Below the pieces are notes generated by a model, which saw only the letters and a list, made by a program, of their open reading frames with translations, was not told where the DNA came from and ran no database searches. The position numbers and the translations under genes are program-made. A stretch of 64,000 nucleotides of DNA from Nitrososphaerota archaeon (GTDB lineage: Archaea; Thermoproteota; Nitrososphaeria; Nitrososphaerales; Nitrosopumilaceae), in NCBI GenBank assembly GCA_028867785.1, contig JAGWFS010000004.1:124001-188000 (forward strand), given 5' to 3'. This document shows, one piece after another, positions 51,693 through 59,960 of the stretch. The number at the start of each line of letters is the position of its first letter. The first letter of the stretch is position 1.

Positions 51693-54600
51693 CTACTGCG
51701 GCAGCACCTGAAATTGGTATCCGTTTTTCACAGTCAGCGGCACTAACGAATCCATGCCGTTCCAAACATAGATTTCAGCAGAATAGATCCCAGTACTGGT
51801 AGGAGTCCATGACAGTTTCTCTGTTGATTCGTTTGACGCTCCTATCGTATCGTCTATCCATTTCAAGTAGACAACTTTGCCTTGACTGTCTTTTACTTGA
51901 ACAATATAGGAGATCTTTTGATCATGTTGATAGTCGCCATTTGAAATTATATCATTGAAGGTTATTGCCTGGCCAACCTTAGGGTTTTGAAGCAGAGGCA
52001 ATCCATCCTCGGTGCCGATTTGTGTCATATGAGTAATCTTTGAGGCATGTACTGGCATGTTGGACGCAAAAGACTGAGACGTGGCAGGCTGCGTAGATGA
52101 CTGAGATGTAGACTGGGGTGTTTGAGAAGCAACTGTTGATCCTATTATAACTGATCTTCCTGATGCATCCATATAGTCATGATACCAAGCTTGCACTATT
52201 CCTCCAACAGGCGATATTAGAGAGGTTCCATCCTCGCTGCAAATCCAAGAGGGCATTTTGAATATTCCTCGAAATGTGCCCGAGCCTGGAGATGTCTCGG
52301 TAAGCGTAAAGCCAGAAGCAGCAAGCCCGCCATGAAATACTCCGTTTACAGTACATTGATGGTATCGGAAGCCCTTTATCCATACTTCAAGCAGTATGTT
52401 TCCATTGGCATCTCCTACGGTATCTGCCGCAGGAGAAGTGGGATCACTTATCGTAGTAAATGATTGTATGGCATCTGGAGATGAGGCAAGATCTGGGTCA
52501 TTTACTGTTATTGTTACAGGCGAGCCTAATCTATAATTTTCTGAATCAAGCGTTACGGTTCCTGTGTGTGTTGGAAGGCTATTTTTCGAGGTGACGGTAG
52601 TTGGCCTACCTGCAGTAGATGACCCCATGGTGGAGAAATTTATTCCGTTTTGATCTACCATCTGGCCGTTTACAAAAAATACAATGTTGTTGCCAAATGT
52701 TTGCAGTGTTTTTATGAAGTTCGGATCAAACTGGTTCAGTTGGTTTGCCACTACGTACCCTATTGTACCCGTGAAGACTCCAGAACCTGCTGCTGTTTCT
52801 TGAAGTTCAGCTCGATAGACAGCATTATTGACGGTTTTACCATTTTGCATCCCAAAGGAAAACAGATCAAATACCATGGGCTGTGTGTCTATCTCTTGTG
52901 AGATGGCTCCATTTGAGCTTCCAAAGTTTATCTCCAGATACACAGGAGACGACGAATCTTGCGATTCAATTGAGGATACTGCAGAATTACTTATTTGTAC
53001 AAGACCATTGCCTGAGAAGACACTCCCTTGCCGTAGTATCTGAACAGATGAACTGCTAGATGCGCTGCCAAAATGTAGTGTCATGCTAGTAGTTGAGAAT
53101 GAGTTGAGTCCAAGCTGTTGTTGAAATGATCTAAGATCATAGTTGATCCAGTTTGTGCCGCCAGAGTTTGGTTGTGTAGTGTCTATTAACAAACCTTTGA
53201 GAGTACCGGCAGTGACACCAAGATTGAGCGTCATCTCATAAAAGTTTGTAGATGCAGTAGATCTTGTGTCTATCATCAGTCTTGCTGAATTAGAGTCAGT
53301 GACACTTGAAGGAGCAGGGATTGGGTTTGATAGGGTGTTTGGCGTAGAGTAAAAATTCACGTCCGAGGCACTGGTTAGCGTAACTGGATTGCCAATCTTT
53401 AGAGTCGGCACCATGGCTGAGCTTCTAAATACGTTTAGAGTTTCTATGATTCCAGAATTTAGTACCTGGTTGTTATCAGTCAGTGTGATTACCTCCCTCT
53501 GCCCAGGTCCAAATTGGCTTTGTCCAGTACCAAGTACAAGGCCTGTGTTTGTGTTACCAGAAACAATAGATGCGGAACGAAGGTTATACTCGATTGCGCC
53601 AGACTGGGATCTTGGGGCGTTTTGTGCTATACCGATTGTTGAGACACTTGCATAATCGCTTTCAAAGACACCTGTGTTTGGCCCGGTTTCTACAAATGTA
53701 ACCAGCTTGTTGTAGGTTACTCCATTTGCATTTATTGAGGAACTTGATTGTAGACTGTTTGTTTTCAAACTGATGACGCTGCCCAGATTCATCTCCATCT
53801 TCCCATTATCCTTGAAACCCAAGCTGCTCAGATACGGAAAGAGATTTACGAGTCCCGACGTGCCGCCTCTACCAGACTCTGGGAATGCTTGATAGAAGGT
53901 TGCTTCGGGGCTGTTTACGTTAAACGTCCAAGAATCTACCGAGGTTGGATCCTCGTTTAATTGAATATCATTTATGGTTGCAAAGACCTCAGAGCCCGCA
54001 GGATATACAGATCTGTCAAGGTTTATCGAGATATTTTGAATGTCAGAATAGGTAAGATCGACACTTTGCGTTCCTGTCGCCCCGTCATATTCTATGTTAA
54101 CATCGTTAGTAAATGAGAAAAGCTGTATCACAGGCCAAATGTTTGGATTTATTCCAGTCTGACCTGGAGGTATGTTTGAATTTGTATTCAATGAAGGAGC
54201 GTTTTTGACTACATTGTCTTGATCTACAGCAGGAGGCTTTGGAGTACCACTACATACTCCAAACGATGCCAGCCCTTGAGTCGTACCTGCAAGCCCACTG
54301 GAATCTGGAATTGCAATGCCGTCAGTTTGCGAAAAATCAGCTCCAAGCACAGACGATGGGGTAGAAGAGGAACAAAAAACTCCAAAGTCCATGTTCTGAC
54401 CCGCAGTGCCAGACAGTGATGCCTGATCTGCTTGTTTTGCAGCATTGGTGTTTGCAAAAAATGCATACCAGTATCCATCGGATGTCTGTGCCATACGTAG
54501 TGTTCTTCCGTTTACATTGACGTTTGGTTCACCTTGGGCCTGATCTGTTTGTACATTATTCCCTTTGATTATTATCTCAACCACCATTGCCCCCGCAAAA

Positions 54601-54791
54601 TGGTTTTGAAAGACGCTGTTTTCTGCTGATACAAACAAGTTTGGATGTGGAGATATTTGTGCATGTGCTACAGGCGCAGTGTTTGACATCATCTGTGAAA
54701 AAACAAGAAATACCAGCAACAAAATAGCATGTGTCTTGTACAATGGTCTACAGTGATTTCCTCTTAGAATTAACCTTGTCGAAGGAATCAT
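51693..54791 (-). CDS. Large S-layer-like secreted protein
   Basis: 1032 residues. The signal sequence is at residues about 18-45 (HAILLLVFLVFSQMMSNTAPVAHA). The long extracellular part is Ser/Thr/Asn-rich and beta-rich, with repeated TGVFES-, GSGVFTGTI- and GSGTFRGIF-type motifs that are frequent in thaumarchaeal S-layer-like proteins, and a Ser/Gln/Thr-rich linker at residues about 880-910. The final domain (from about 910) is Ig-like. There is no PEFG or other C-terminal anchor. S-layer membership is a pattern-based guess. Confidence 0.72.
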   Translation of the reverse strand: MIPSTRLILRGNHCRPLYKTHAILLLVFLVFSQMMSNTAPVAHAQISPHPNLFVSAENSVFQNHFAGAMVVEIIIKGNNVQTDQAQGEPNVNVNGRTLRMAQTSDGYWYAFFANTNAAKQADQASLSGTAGQNMDFGVFCSSSTPSSVLGADFSQTDGIAIPDSSGLAGTTQGLASFGVCSGTPKPPAVDQDNVVKNAPSLNTNSNIPPGQTGINPNIWPVIQLFSFTNDVNIEYDGATGTQSVDLTYSDIQNISINLDRSVYPAGSEVFATINDIQLNEDPTSVDSWTFNVNSPEATFYQAFPESGRGGTSGLVNLFPYLSSLGFKDNGKMEMNLGSVISLKTNSLQSSSSINANGVTYNKLVTFVETGPNTGVFESDYASVSTIGIAQNAPRSQSGAIEYNLRSASIVSGNTNTGLVLGTGQSQFGPGQREVITLTDNNQVLNSGIIETLNVFRSSAMVPTLKIGNPVTLTSASDVNFYSTPNTLSNPIPAPSSVTDSNSARLMIDTRSTASTNFYEMTLNLGVTAGTLKGLLIDTTQPNSGGTNWINYDLRSFQQQLGLNSFSTTSMTLHFGSASSSSSVQILRQGSVFSGNGLVQISNSAVSSIESQDSSSPVYLEINFGSSNGAISQEIDTQPMVFDLFSFGMQNGKTVNNAVYRAELQETAAGSGVFTGTIGYVVANQLNQFDPNFIKTLQTFGNNIVFFVNGQMVDQNGINFSTMGSSTAGRPTTVTSKNSLPTHTGTVTLDSENYRLGSPVTITVNDPDLASSPDAIQSFTTISDPTSPAADTVGDANGNILLEVWIKGFRYHQCTVNGVFHGGLAASGFTLTETSPGSGTFRGIFKMPSWICSEDGTSLISPVGGIVQAWYHDYMDASGRSVIIGSTVASQTPQSTSQSSTQPATSQSFASNMPVHASKITHMTQIGTEDGLPLLQNPKVGQAITFNDIISNGDYQHDQKISYIVQVKDSQGKVVYLKWIDDTIGASNESTEKLSWTPTSTGIYSAEIYVWNGMDSLVPLTVKNGYQFQVLPQ

Positions 54792-54866
54792 CTCCGCAAT
54801 CTCAAGTAGATTGCAGGGTTGGAAGCCAGCGAAATTTTAACTAAGGGGTTTACAGGAGCTCAGAGC

Positions 54867-55376
54867 ATGACAAGCCCAAAAGCTATACTCGTCATTAGTG
54901 GAATACTTGTAATTGTGGGCATGCTGATTTCATTTTCCCAGTCAGAGACTGAAGTGAATGATCTTGCTACATCACAGCAGGATTTGCCACCTGGTGCTCC
55001 CATGAATGTCACTAAAATTTTAGATCCAACACAGAGTAAAGATGGGGTCTATTCCATCCAGATATCAGATTTTAAGAATGGAGATATCGCGAGTGCCAGT
55101 GTTGTTGGTCCCAATGGAGATTCCATCATTACAAGATCAATAACAAAGAGTCCATTTCAGGAAAATTTTACAATTTCATCAAACGGTACATATGAATTAA
55201 AAATACAAAATACCTCTCAGGAAGAGATGCAAGTTCTTGGAATTATAGGATATTATCCGAAAGGTCCAGCTTTGATTGACTTGGTCAGCATCATACTTCT
55301 GGTAATTGGCTTGAGTGGTCTTGCTATAGGTATGATGTATTTTATAAAAAGACGCGGTAAGGTTGGCACTAGTTAA
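54867..55376 (+). CDS. Two-TM membrane protein with extracellular beta domain
   Basis: 169 residues from ATG 54867, preceded by CAGGAGC (Shine-Dalgarno-like, 8 nt away); a longer TTG start at 54819 is less likely. One TM helix is near residues 5-25, a second near 135-158, with an Asn/Ser-rich extracellular domain between. Tail KRRGKVG is cytoplasmic. No family recognised. Divergent from the S-layer-like gene; the 3' end overlaps the winged-helix gene by 8 nt. Confidence 0.68.
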   Translation: MTSPKAILVISGILVIVGMLISFSQSETEVNDLATSQQDLPPGAPMNVTKILDPTQSKDGVYSIQISDFKNGDIASASVVGPNGDSIITRSITKSPFQENFTISSNGTYELKIQNTSQEEMQVLGIIGYYPKGPALIDLVSIILLVIGLSGLAIGMMYFIKRRGKVGTS

Positions 55377-55689
55377 GGAATTGATCTAGTTCGGTCAGTC
55401 CGCTAACAACACCGTCAAAATTTTCATCAGATTCCATGATTTTATTGAGTTTGTCCTTGTCCACGCTAAAGGTAGTACTAGATCCATTTTGTATTACAAT
55501 AACAAACCCATGTTCAATAGCATAGGAGAGACGATCTTTGATCTCTTCTTCTGATATCTGCAGTTTTTCAGCAATGTGAGCAGAGTCTTTCTTGCCATCC
55601 TCCAGCTCAGCTAGAATCACAGAGATGCTTGGATCCATGAGGACTTCAAGCATTTTTTGTTTGTCAAAATTGTTTTCCATATCTACCAA
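55369..55689 (-). CDS. Small winged-helix protein
   Basis: 106 residues. Residues about 15-65 are ArsR-like HTH (ISVILAELEDGKKDSAHIAEKLQISEEEIKDRLSYAIEHG), the rest a short wing and a helix. Start at ATG 55689 or the ATG three codons later. It overlaps the end of the VWA gene by 7 nt, so it belongs to the MoxR-VWA transcript and may regulate it. Confidence 0.72.
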   Translation of the reverse strand: MVDMENNFDKQKMLEVLMDPSISVILAELEDGKKDSAHIAEKLQISEEEIKDRLSYAIEHGFVIVIQNGSSTTFSVDKDKLNKIMESDENFDGVVSGLTELDQFLN

Positions 55690-57026
55690 CCATGTTTTGA
55701 GCTAAGTATCTTCTTCTTGTTTGATATGAAGTCACTTATGAGTATTTTATCAATTTTTTCAGGATTGATATAGTATGCCCTGCCCTTTAGGTTCTTTTCC
55801 AAGTTTTCTACGTAGGTCAATAGTTCGTCTTCCTCACTTATCATTATGGTGTCAATATCAATTCCCTCGCGCCTGCATTTTTTTGCCTCATGTAGCGTTC
55901 TGTCGTCAATGGCAGGATCTACTTGCTTGTACCTGTAACATAGGTACACCATTTCATTTTGGATATCAAATCGGATCTCTCTTTCAGTTTTCATTTTGGC
56001 AAGAGTTGTGTCATCTGGCTTGTAAAAATGAGAATATGGTTTGTCTGATAAGATTGCTGCTTTTTGAGATTCGTCGTCAACAAAACATGCAGAGGGCTGT
56101 CCATCAGTAATCAGAACTATTCTTTTATTGTGCGCGCCATCTTTTTTTAGTATCTTCAATGCAAGCCGAAGTGCGGCCTGATAATTCGTATAGTGCAAAA
56201 AGTTGTCATTTGCATCATAAGTCTTAAGATATGGTATATCGCGTGGTTTAACTTCTGACGCCAAGGAGGCAAAACCTACAACGTAGATTGAATCATTAGG
56301 GAAGAATTTCTTGTTCAACACATACAATGCCCATAGGGCTTTCTTTGCAGCCTCTATCCTGCTTCCCTCGCCAGAATTCAGAGAATATTTCATCGTTGAA
56401 CTAAGATCAATGCAGTAGACTACTCCTACCTTCACCTCATCGCATGTCTCAAACTTTTCAAAATCATCAAATTCCAGACGAATTGGGAAACCTGATTCAG
56501 AGTTCTTGTTTTTGGGTCTTTGTACAGCATTCAGTATTGTTTTTGGAATGTCTAAATTTTTGAGATCTTCTCCAATTTCCAGCTTTTTTGTAGTATCAAG
56601 TATGGCGCTTCCAGAGCCAATGTTTTTTGTCTCATGGAGTCCAAATCCTCCTTCATTTATTGCCTTTATGATATCCTCAAGCATTCTCTGCCCGATTTCA
56701 AAAAATCCTTTTTTGGTGAGCCATTTCTTTTCATCTTTTAGATAGCCTTTCCTCTGCAGATATTTTGTTATCGGTTCATTATTCCCGTGGAGGTCAAGTT
56801 CATTTTTTTCTTCCTCAGTTTGGGACTGGGAAGACTCTTCTTGTGATATTCCCTCAAGTATTTTCTCTAAATCCTGTACTGACGGAGTTTTTTCTTTTAG
56901 TATCTGTTTTGCCATTGTTTTTAGGACTTTGTTCAGATGTTTATTTGATACATCAGAGTTTTCTGGGTTTTTTTTATTTTTCTCTTCACTTAGAAAATAG
57001 ACAAAGTTTGTTGTGCTATGCGGCAA
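55683..57026 (-). CDS. VWA-domain protein (partner of MoxR ATPase)
   Basis: 447 residues. The von Willebrand A domain spans residues about 195-400 and has a complete MIDAS: DLSSTMK near 210, the Thr in HYTNY near 285, and the Asp in ITDGQ near 315. The N-terminal 180 residues are helical and acidic, as in CoxE/BchD-like subunits. MoxR-VWA pairs act as metal-insertion or complex-remodelling chaperones. It overlaps the ATPase gene by 11 nt. Confidence 0.88.
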   Translation of the reverse strand: MPHSTTNFVYFLSEEKNKKNPENSDVSNKHLNKVLKTMAKQILKEKTPSVQDLEKILEGISQEESSQSQTEEEKNELDLHGNNEPITKYLQRKGYLKDEKKWLTKKGFFEIGQRMLEDIIKAINEGGFGLHETKNIGSGSAILDTTKKLEIGEDLKNLDIPKTILNAVQRPKNKNSESGFPIRLEFDDFEKFETCDEVKVGVVYCIDLSSTMKYSLNSGEGSRIEAAKKALWALYVLNKKFFPNDSIYVVGFASLASEVKPRDIPYLKTYDANDNFLHYTNYQAALRLALKILKKDGAHNKRIVLITDGQPSACFVDDESQKAAILSDKPYSHFYKPDDTTLAKMKTEREIRFDIQNEMVYLCYRYKQVDPAIDDRTLHEAKKCRREGIDIDTIMISEEDELLTYVENLEKNLKGRAYYINPEKIDKILISDFISNKKKILSSKHGW

Positions 57027-58650
57027 CGTATGTGCCCTCTTTCTTATTCAAGACACTAGGTTCTACAGAACAGAGACCCTCAAGAGCAAGTTCAAGTGTT
57101 GCAGACCTAAGCTCGTGACTTGCAGTTTCAGAAAACTCCAAAGAACCGTACGAGATGCCATATTTTTTGGCTTGGTTAACAAATTCAGTTTGTTCCAACA
57201 ATACCTTTTGGTAGACTTTGTCGACCAAGTCTGACAAGGACTTGAAATTTTGGAGTTGTTTTTCATATGAGTTTTCCATGCCGTTAGAACCCAGAATTTC
57301 TTGTGATATTAGGAAATTTTTACCCGCAAATTCCTGCTTTATTGTTTCAAAAATATTTTGCTCCACATCTTTGACATATTCCAAGGACGTATCTTTCATA
57401 GCAACATCAATCAGCGTCTTTAGAGTCTTTTGACGATTATCTGCAGTATCATCCAATTCAGCAAGTTCAAACTTGGCACACTGCCCAATACAGAATATAT
57501 CATCTGGTCGGGGAACTGGCAACACATCATGAGATAATGCCCGGATTCTTTCTGCTTCTCCAACTAGTAGCTCAAGCCCATGTATACCTGTTCGTACACT
57601 AACACCTTTGTCCTGATTGATTTCCTGGCTTGAACGCGCATGCTGTGCTATCCTTACCAGTATTTTGAGCATGAAAATTGGGATGAACGATTTTGGTATC
57701 TTGGATTCTTGAGCTACAATGAGCATTTCGTCCTGTAGTGTCTTAGGATAACGCGTATGGATGTGACTCTTTAGCCTATCATAGAGAGGTTCAATTATTT
57801 TGCCTGCATGTGTGTAATCGATAGGATTTGCAGTGGCAAAAAATACAGTCTTTGGTTCAAAAATCACAGGATAGGATCCCGTGGTGAATCTGCCCTCCTG
57901 TAATACTGAGAGAAGTGCCACTTGTTTTCTTGTGTCAAGAACTGGAAGCTCATCAATGCAAAACAATCCATGCTTTGCCTGCATCAACTGACCAGGAGAG
58001 TAAGATTCAATTTCGTACATCTCGGTTCCTTTTTTTGTTACTTTTATTGCATCAATCTGACCCACTAGATCTTTTACGGAAATATCAGGCGTTGCAAGAA
58101 CATATTTGAATCTATTCTTGCCAGACACCCATTCTATTGGCGTTTCAAGTTTGTTGTTACGAATCTTTTCCATGCTGTCAGAATCAATGTAAAACGTCGG
58201 ATTTGACATGGAATTTTCCTTGTCTTGTAGTAGCAGGATAAGGTTGCTGGCAGGCAGATCCATAGGACAATCATTTGTAATGCTTCCCCTTATCACAGGA
58301 ATTGGAGAAAGCAGATTTTCTGCAATTGTCTGAGCGATCTTTGTTTTGGCCTGGCCAATTTGTCCAACCAATATGACATCATGACGGGATAAAATGGCGC
58401 GGTCTAATGCCGGTACAACATCATCATCAAATCCTATTATGCCAGGATATTTTGTGCTGTTAGCCTTTATCTTCGATATAAGATTTTGACGTAACTGTTC
58501 TTTAGCTCCTACTATTTTGTAATTTATTTCCAGAAGGGCTCCCAGTGTCTTTATCTGTTTGTAGTCTTCAGGAACTCCCGCGGTTATTTCAGTATATTTT
58601 GGCCTCAAAGTGTAACTTTGATTAACAAAATTTTCAAAATCCTGTGCCAT
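57016..58650 (-). CDS. MoxR-family AAA+ ATPase
   Basis: 544 residues. Walker A is degenerate at VGQIGQAKTKIAQ near residues 97-109, Walker B GLFCIDELP near 228, sensor 1 FFATANPID near 277. The C-terminal 200 residues are helical. Chaperone-type AAA+ that works with VWA proteins on metallo-enzymes or membrane complexes; the client here is not indicated. ATG start at 58650, divergent from uS13. Confidence 0.9.
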   Translation of the reverse strand: MAQDFENFVNQSYTLRPKYTEITAGVPEDYKQIKTLGALLEINYKIVGAKEQLRQNLISKIKANSTKYPGIIGFDDDVVPALDRAILSRHDVILVGQIGQAKTKIAQTIAENLLSPIPVIRGSITNDCPMDLPASNLILLLQDKENSMSNPTFYIDSDSMEKIRNNKLETPIEWVSGKNRFKYVLATPDISVKDLVGQIDAIKVTKKGTEMYEIESYSPGQLMQAKHGLFCIDELPVLDTRKQVALLSVLQEGRFTTGSYPVIFEPKTVFFATANPIDYTHAGKIIEPLYDRLKSHIHTRYPKTLQDEMLIVAQESKIPKSFIPIFMLKILVRIAQHARSSQEINQDKGVSVRTGIHGLELLVGEAERIRALSHDVLPVPRPDDIFCIGQCAKFELAELDDTADNRQKTLKTLIDVAMKDTSLEYVKDVEQNIFETIKQEFAGKNFLISQEILGSNGMENSYEKQLQNFKSLSDLVDKVYQKVLLEQTEFVNQAKKYGISYGSLEFSETASHELRSATLELALEGLCSVEPSVLNKKEGTYVAA

Positions 58651-58698
58651 GATGCTAAATACAATCTAATTCCGATTTAAAGTATTATTTGCTTTAGC

Positions 58699-59370
58699 AT
58701 GGTTTTTATCGGGGATAAAGTGGTTTTTCAATGCTTGTCTGCACAGGAATTTAGACACATTGTTAGGATTGCGGGTAAAGACATACCCGGTACTAAAAAG
58801 ACGATAATAGGCATAAGCCAAGTAAAGGGCATGGGCTACAATTTTGCAAAGTCCATTTTAGACATATTGAAAATAAATCCCAATAGCAACGTAGGTTTTC
58901 TCACCGAATCTCAAGTTGAAGAAATTGAAAAGGCGATGAGGAATCCATCTTCAGTCAACATACCCTCATGGTTTCTCAACAGAAGAAAAGATATTGATTC
59001 GGGAAGCGATCTTCATTTGATTACCTCTGACATAGATTTCAATGTGAGAAACGATATAGAAAGAGAAAAAGGAATGAGCAGTTGGAGGGGATTTCGTCAC
59101 ACTTATGGATTAAAGGTAAGAGGGCAGAGAACCAGAACTACCGGCAGAAAAGGCGGTGCTGTTGGAGTTAGAAAAGGCGGCAAGGTGTTACCAGCCGGTG
59201 CTCCAGCTGAAGGCGCAGCAGCCCCGGCAGCTACTACAGCGGCTCCTGCAGCTGCTTCAGCTGACAAAGGCGCAGCAGCCCCGGCAGCTACTGCAAAAGG
59301 TGCTGCACCTCCCGCAAAAGACACAAAGGCGCCCCCTGCAAAACCAGCAGCGGAAAAGAAAGCAAAATAG
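58699..59370 (+). CDS. rps13: Small-subunit ribosomal protein uS13 with Ala/Pro-rich tail
   Basis: 223 residues from ATG 58699. The uS13 core runs from [15 protein letters not shown] to [12 protein letters not shown]. The last 65 residues are a low-complexity Ala/Pro/Lys extension. TATA box (TTTAAAG, 58676-58682) is too close to the ATG; a TTG at 58735 (giving SAQEFRHIV as N-terminus) is better placed and may be the real start. It leads the uS13-uS4 operon. Confidence 0.92.
   Translation: MVFIGDKVVFQCLSAQEFRHIVRIAGKDIPGTKKTIIGISQVKGMGYNFAKSILDILKINPNSNVGFLTESQVEEIEKAMRNPSSVNIPSWFLNRRKDIDSGSDLHLITSDIDFNVRNDIEREKGMSSWRGFRHTYGLKVRGQRTRTTGRKGGAVGVRKGGKVLPAGAPAEGAAAPAATTAAPAAASADKGAAAPAATAKGAAPPAKDTKAPPAKPAAEKKAK
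59210..59292 (+). repeat. Tandem 26-bp direct repeat in the uS13 tail
   Basis: Two perfect 26-bp copies at 59210-59235 and 59267-59292, offset 57 bp (19 codons), encode the GAAAPAAT segment twice. Confidence 0.9.
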
Positions 59371-59379
59371 GTGAAATAG

Positions 59380-59919
59380 ATGGGAGATCATCCAAAGAAT
59401 TCGCGCAAAATGTGGAGAAAACCAAAACGACCTCTGAATTATGATTTACTAAATGAAGAATTGTATGTTCTAGGTACTTATGGACTCAAGAATAAGAGAG
59501 AACTCTGGAAGGCGCACACTGAACTTTCTAGAATAAGAAATCAAGCCAGATCTCTTTTGGCTTTGACACAAGATGTTCGAAGTCAGAAAGAGCCAACCCT
59601 TATGAAATCATTGACAAGAGTAGGATTGGTAAAAGAAAACTCAACCTTAGATGACGTTTTGAATCTCAAAGTAACTGATTTGTTGGCACGCAGATTACAG
59701 ACGGTAATTCAGAAAAGAGCCAACATCAAGAGTCCATATCTTGCAAGACAGACCGTTGTACACGGGCATGTCATGATAGGAGAAAGAATAGTAAACATTC
59801 CGTCATATACCGTCACGGTAGAAGAAGAAAGTCAAGTGAATCTATCACCAGAGATTGAACTTGGTAAAACCAAACAGCAACCTCCCGTTGAAGCCCAGCC
59901 TGAGCAGCCAGCAGAATAA
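59380..59919 (+). CDS. rps4: Small-subunit ribosomal protein uS4
   Basis: 179 residues. Core from WRKPKRPLNYDLLNEELYVLGTYGLKNKRELW; the S4 RNA-binding domain LARRLQTVIQK is near residue 107 and ITVEEESQVNL-like end follows. The C-terminus adds a short Pro/Glu/Gln-rich tail (PPVEAQPEQPAE). uS4 starts 30S assembly with 16S rRNA. It follows uS13 by 9 nt; in many archaea uS11 and rpoD come next, but glmS does here. Confidence 0.95.
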   Translation: MGDHPKNSRKMWRKPKRPLNYDLLNEELYVLGTYGLKNKRELWKAHTELSRIRNQARSLLALTQDVRSQKEPTLMKSLTRVGLVKENSTLDDVLNLKVTDLLARRLQTVIQKRANIKSPYLARQTVVHGHVMIGERIVNIPSYTVTVEEESQVNLSPEIELGKTKQQPPVEAQPEQPAE

Positions 59920-59929
59920 AGACACGCAA

Positions 59930-59940
59930 TTATTATTTAT
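59930..59940 (+). promoter_or_regulatory. TATA box of glmS
   Basis: TTATTATTTAT lies about 21-31 nt before the glmS ATG at 59961, and the leader would be nearly absent. Confidence 0.5.
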
Positions 59941-59960
59941 CCAGAGGTACATAGAATAGC

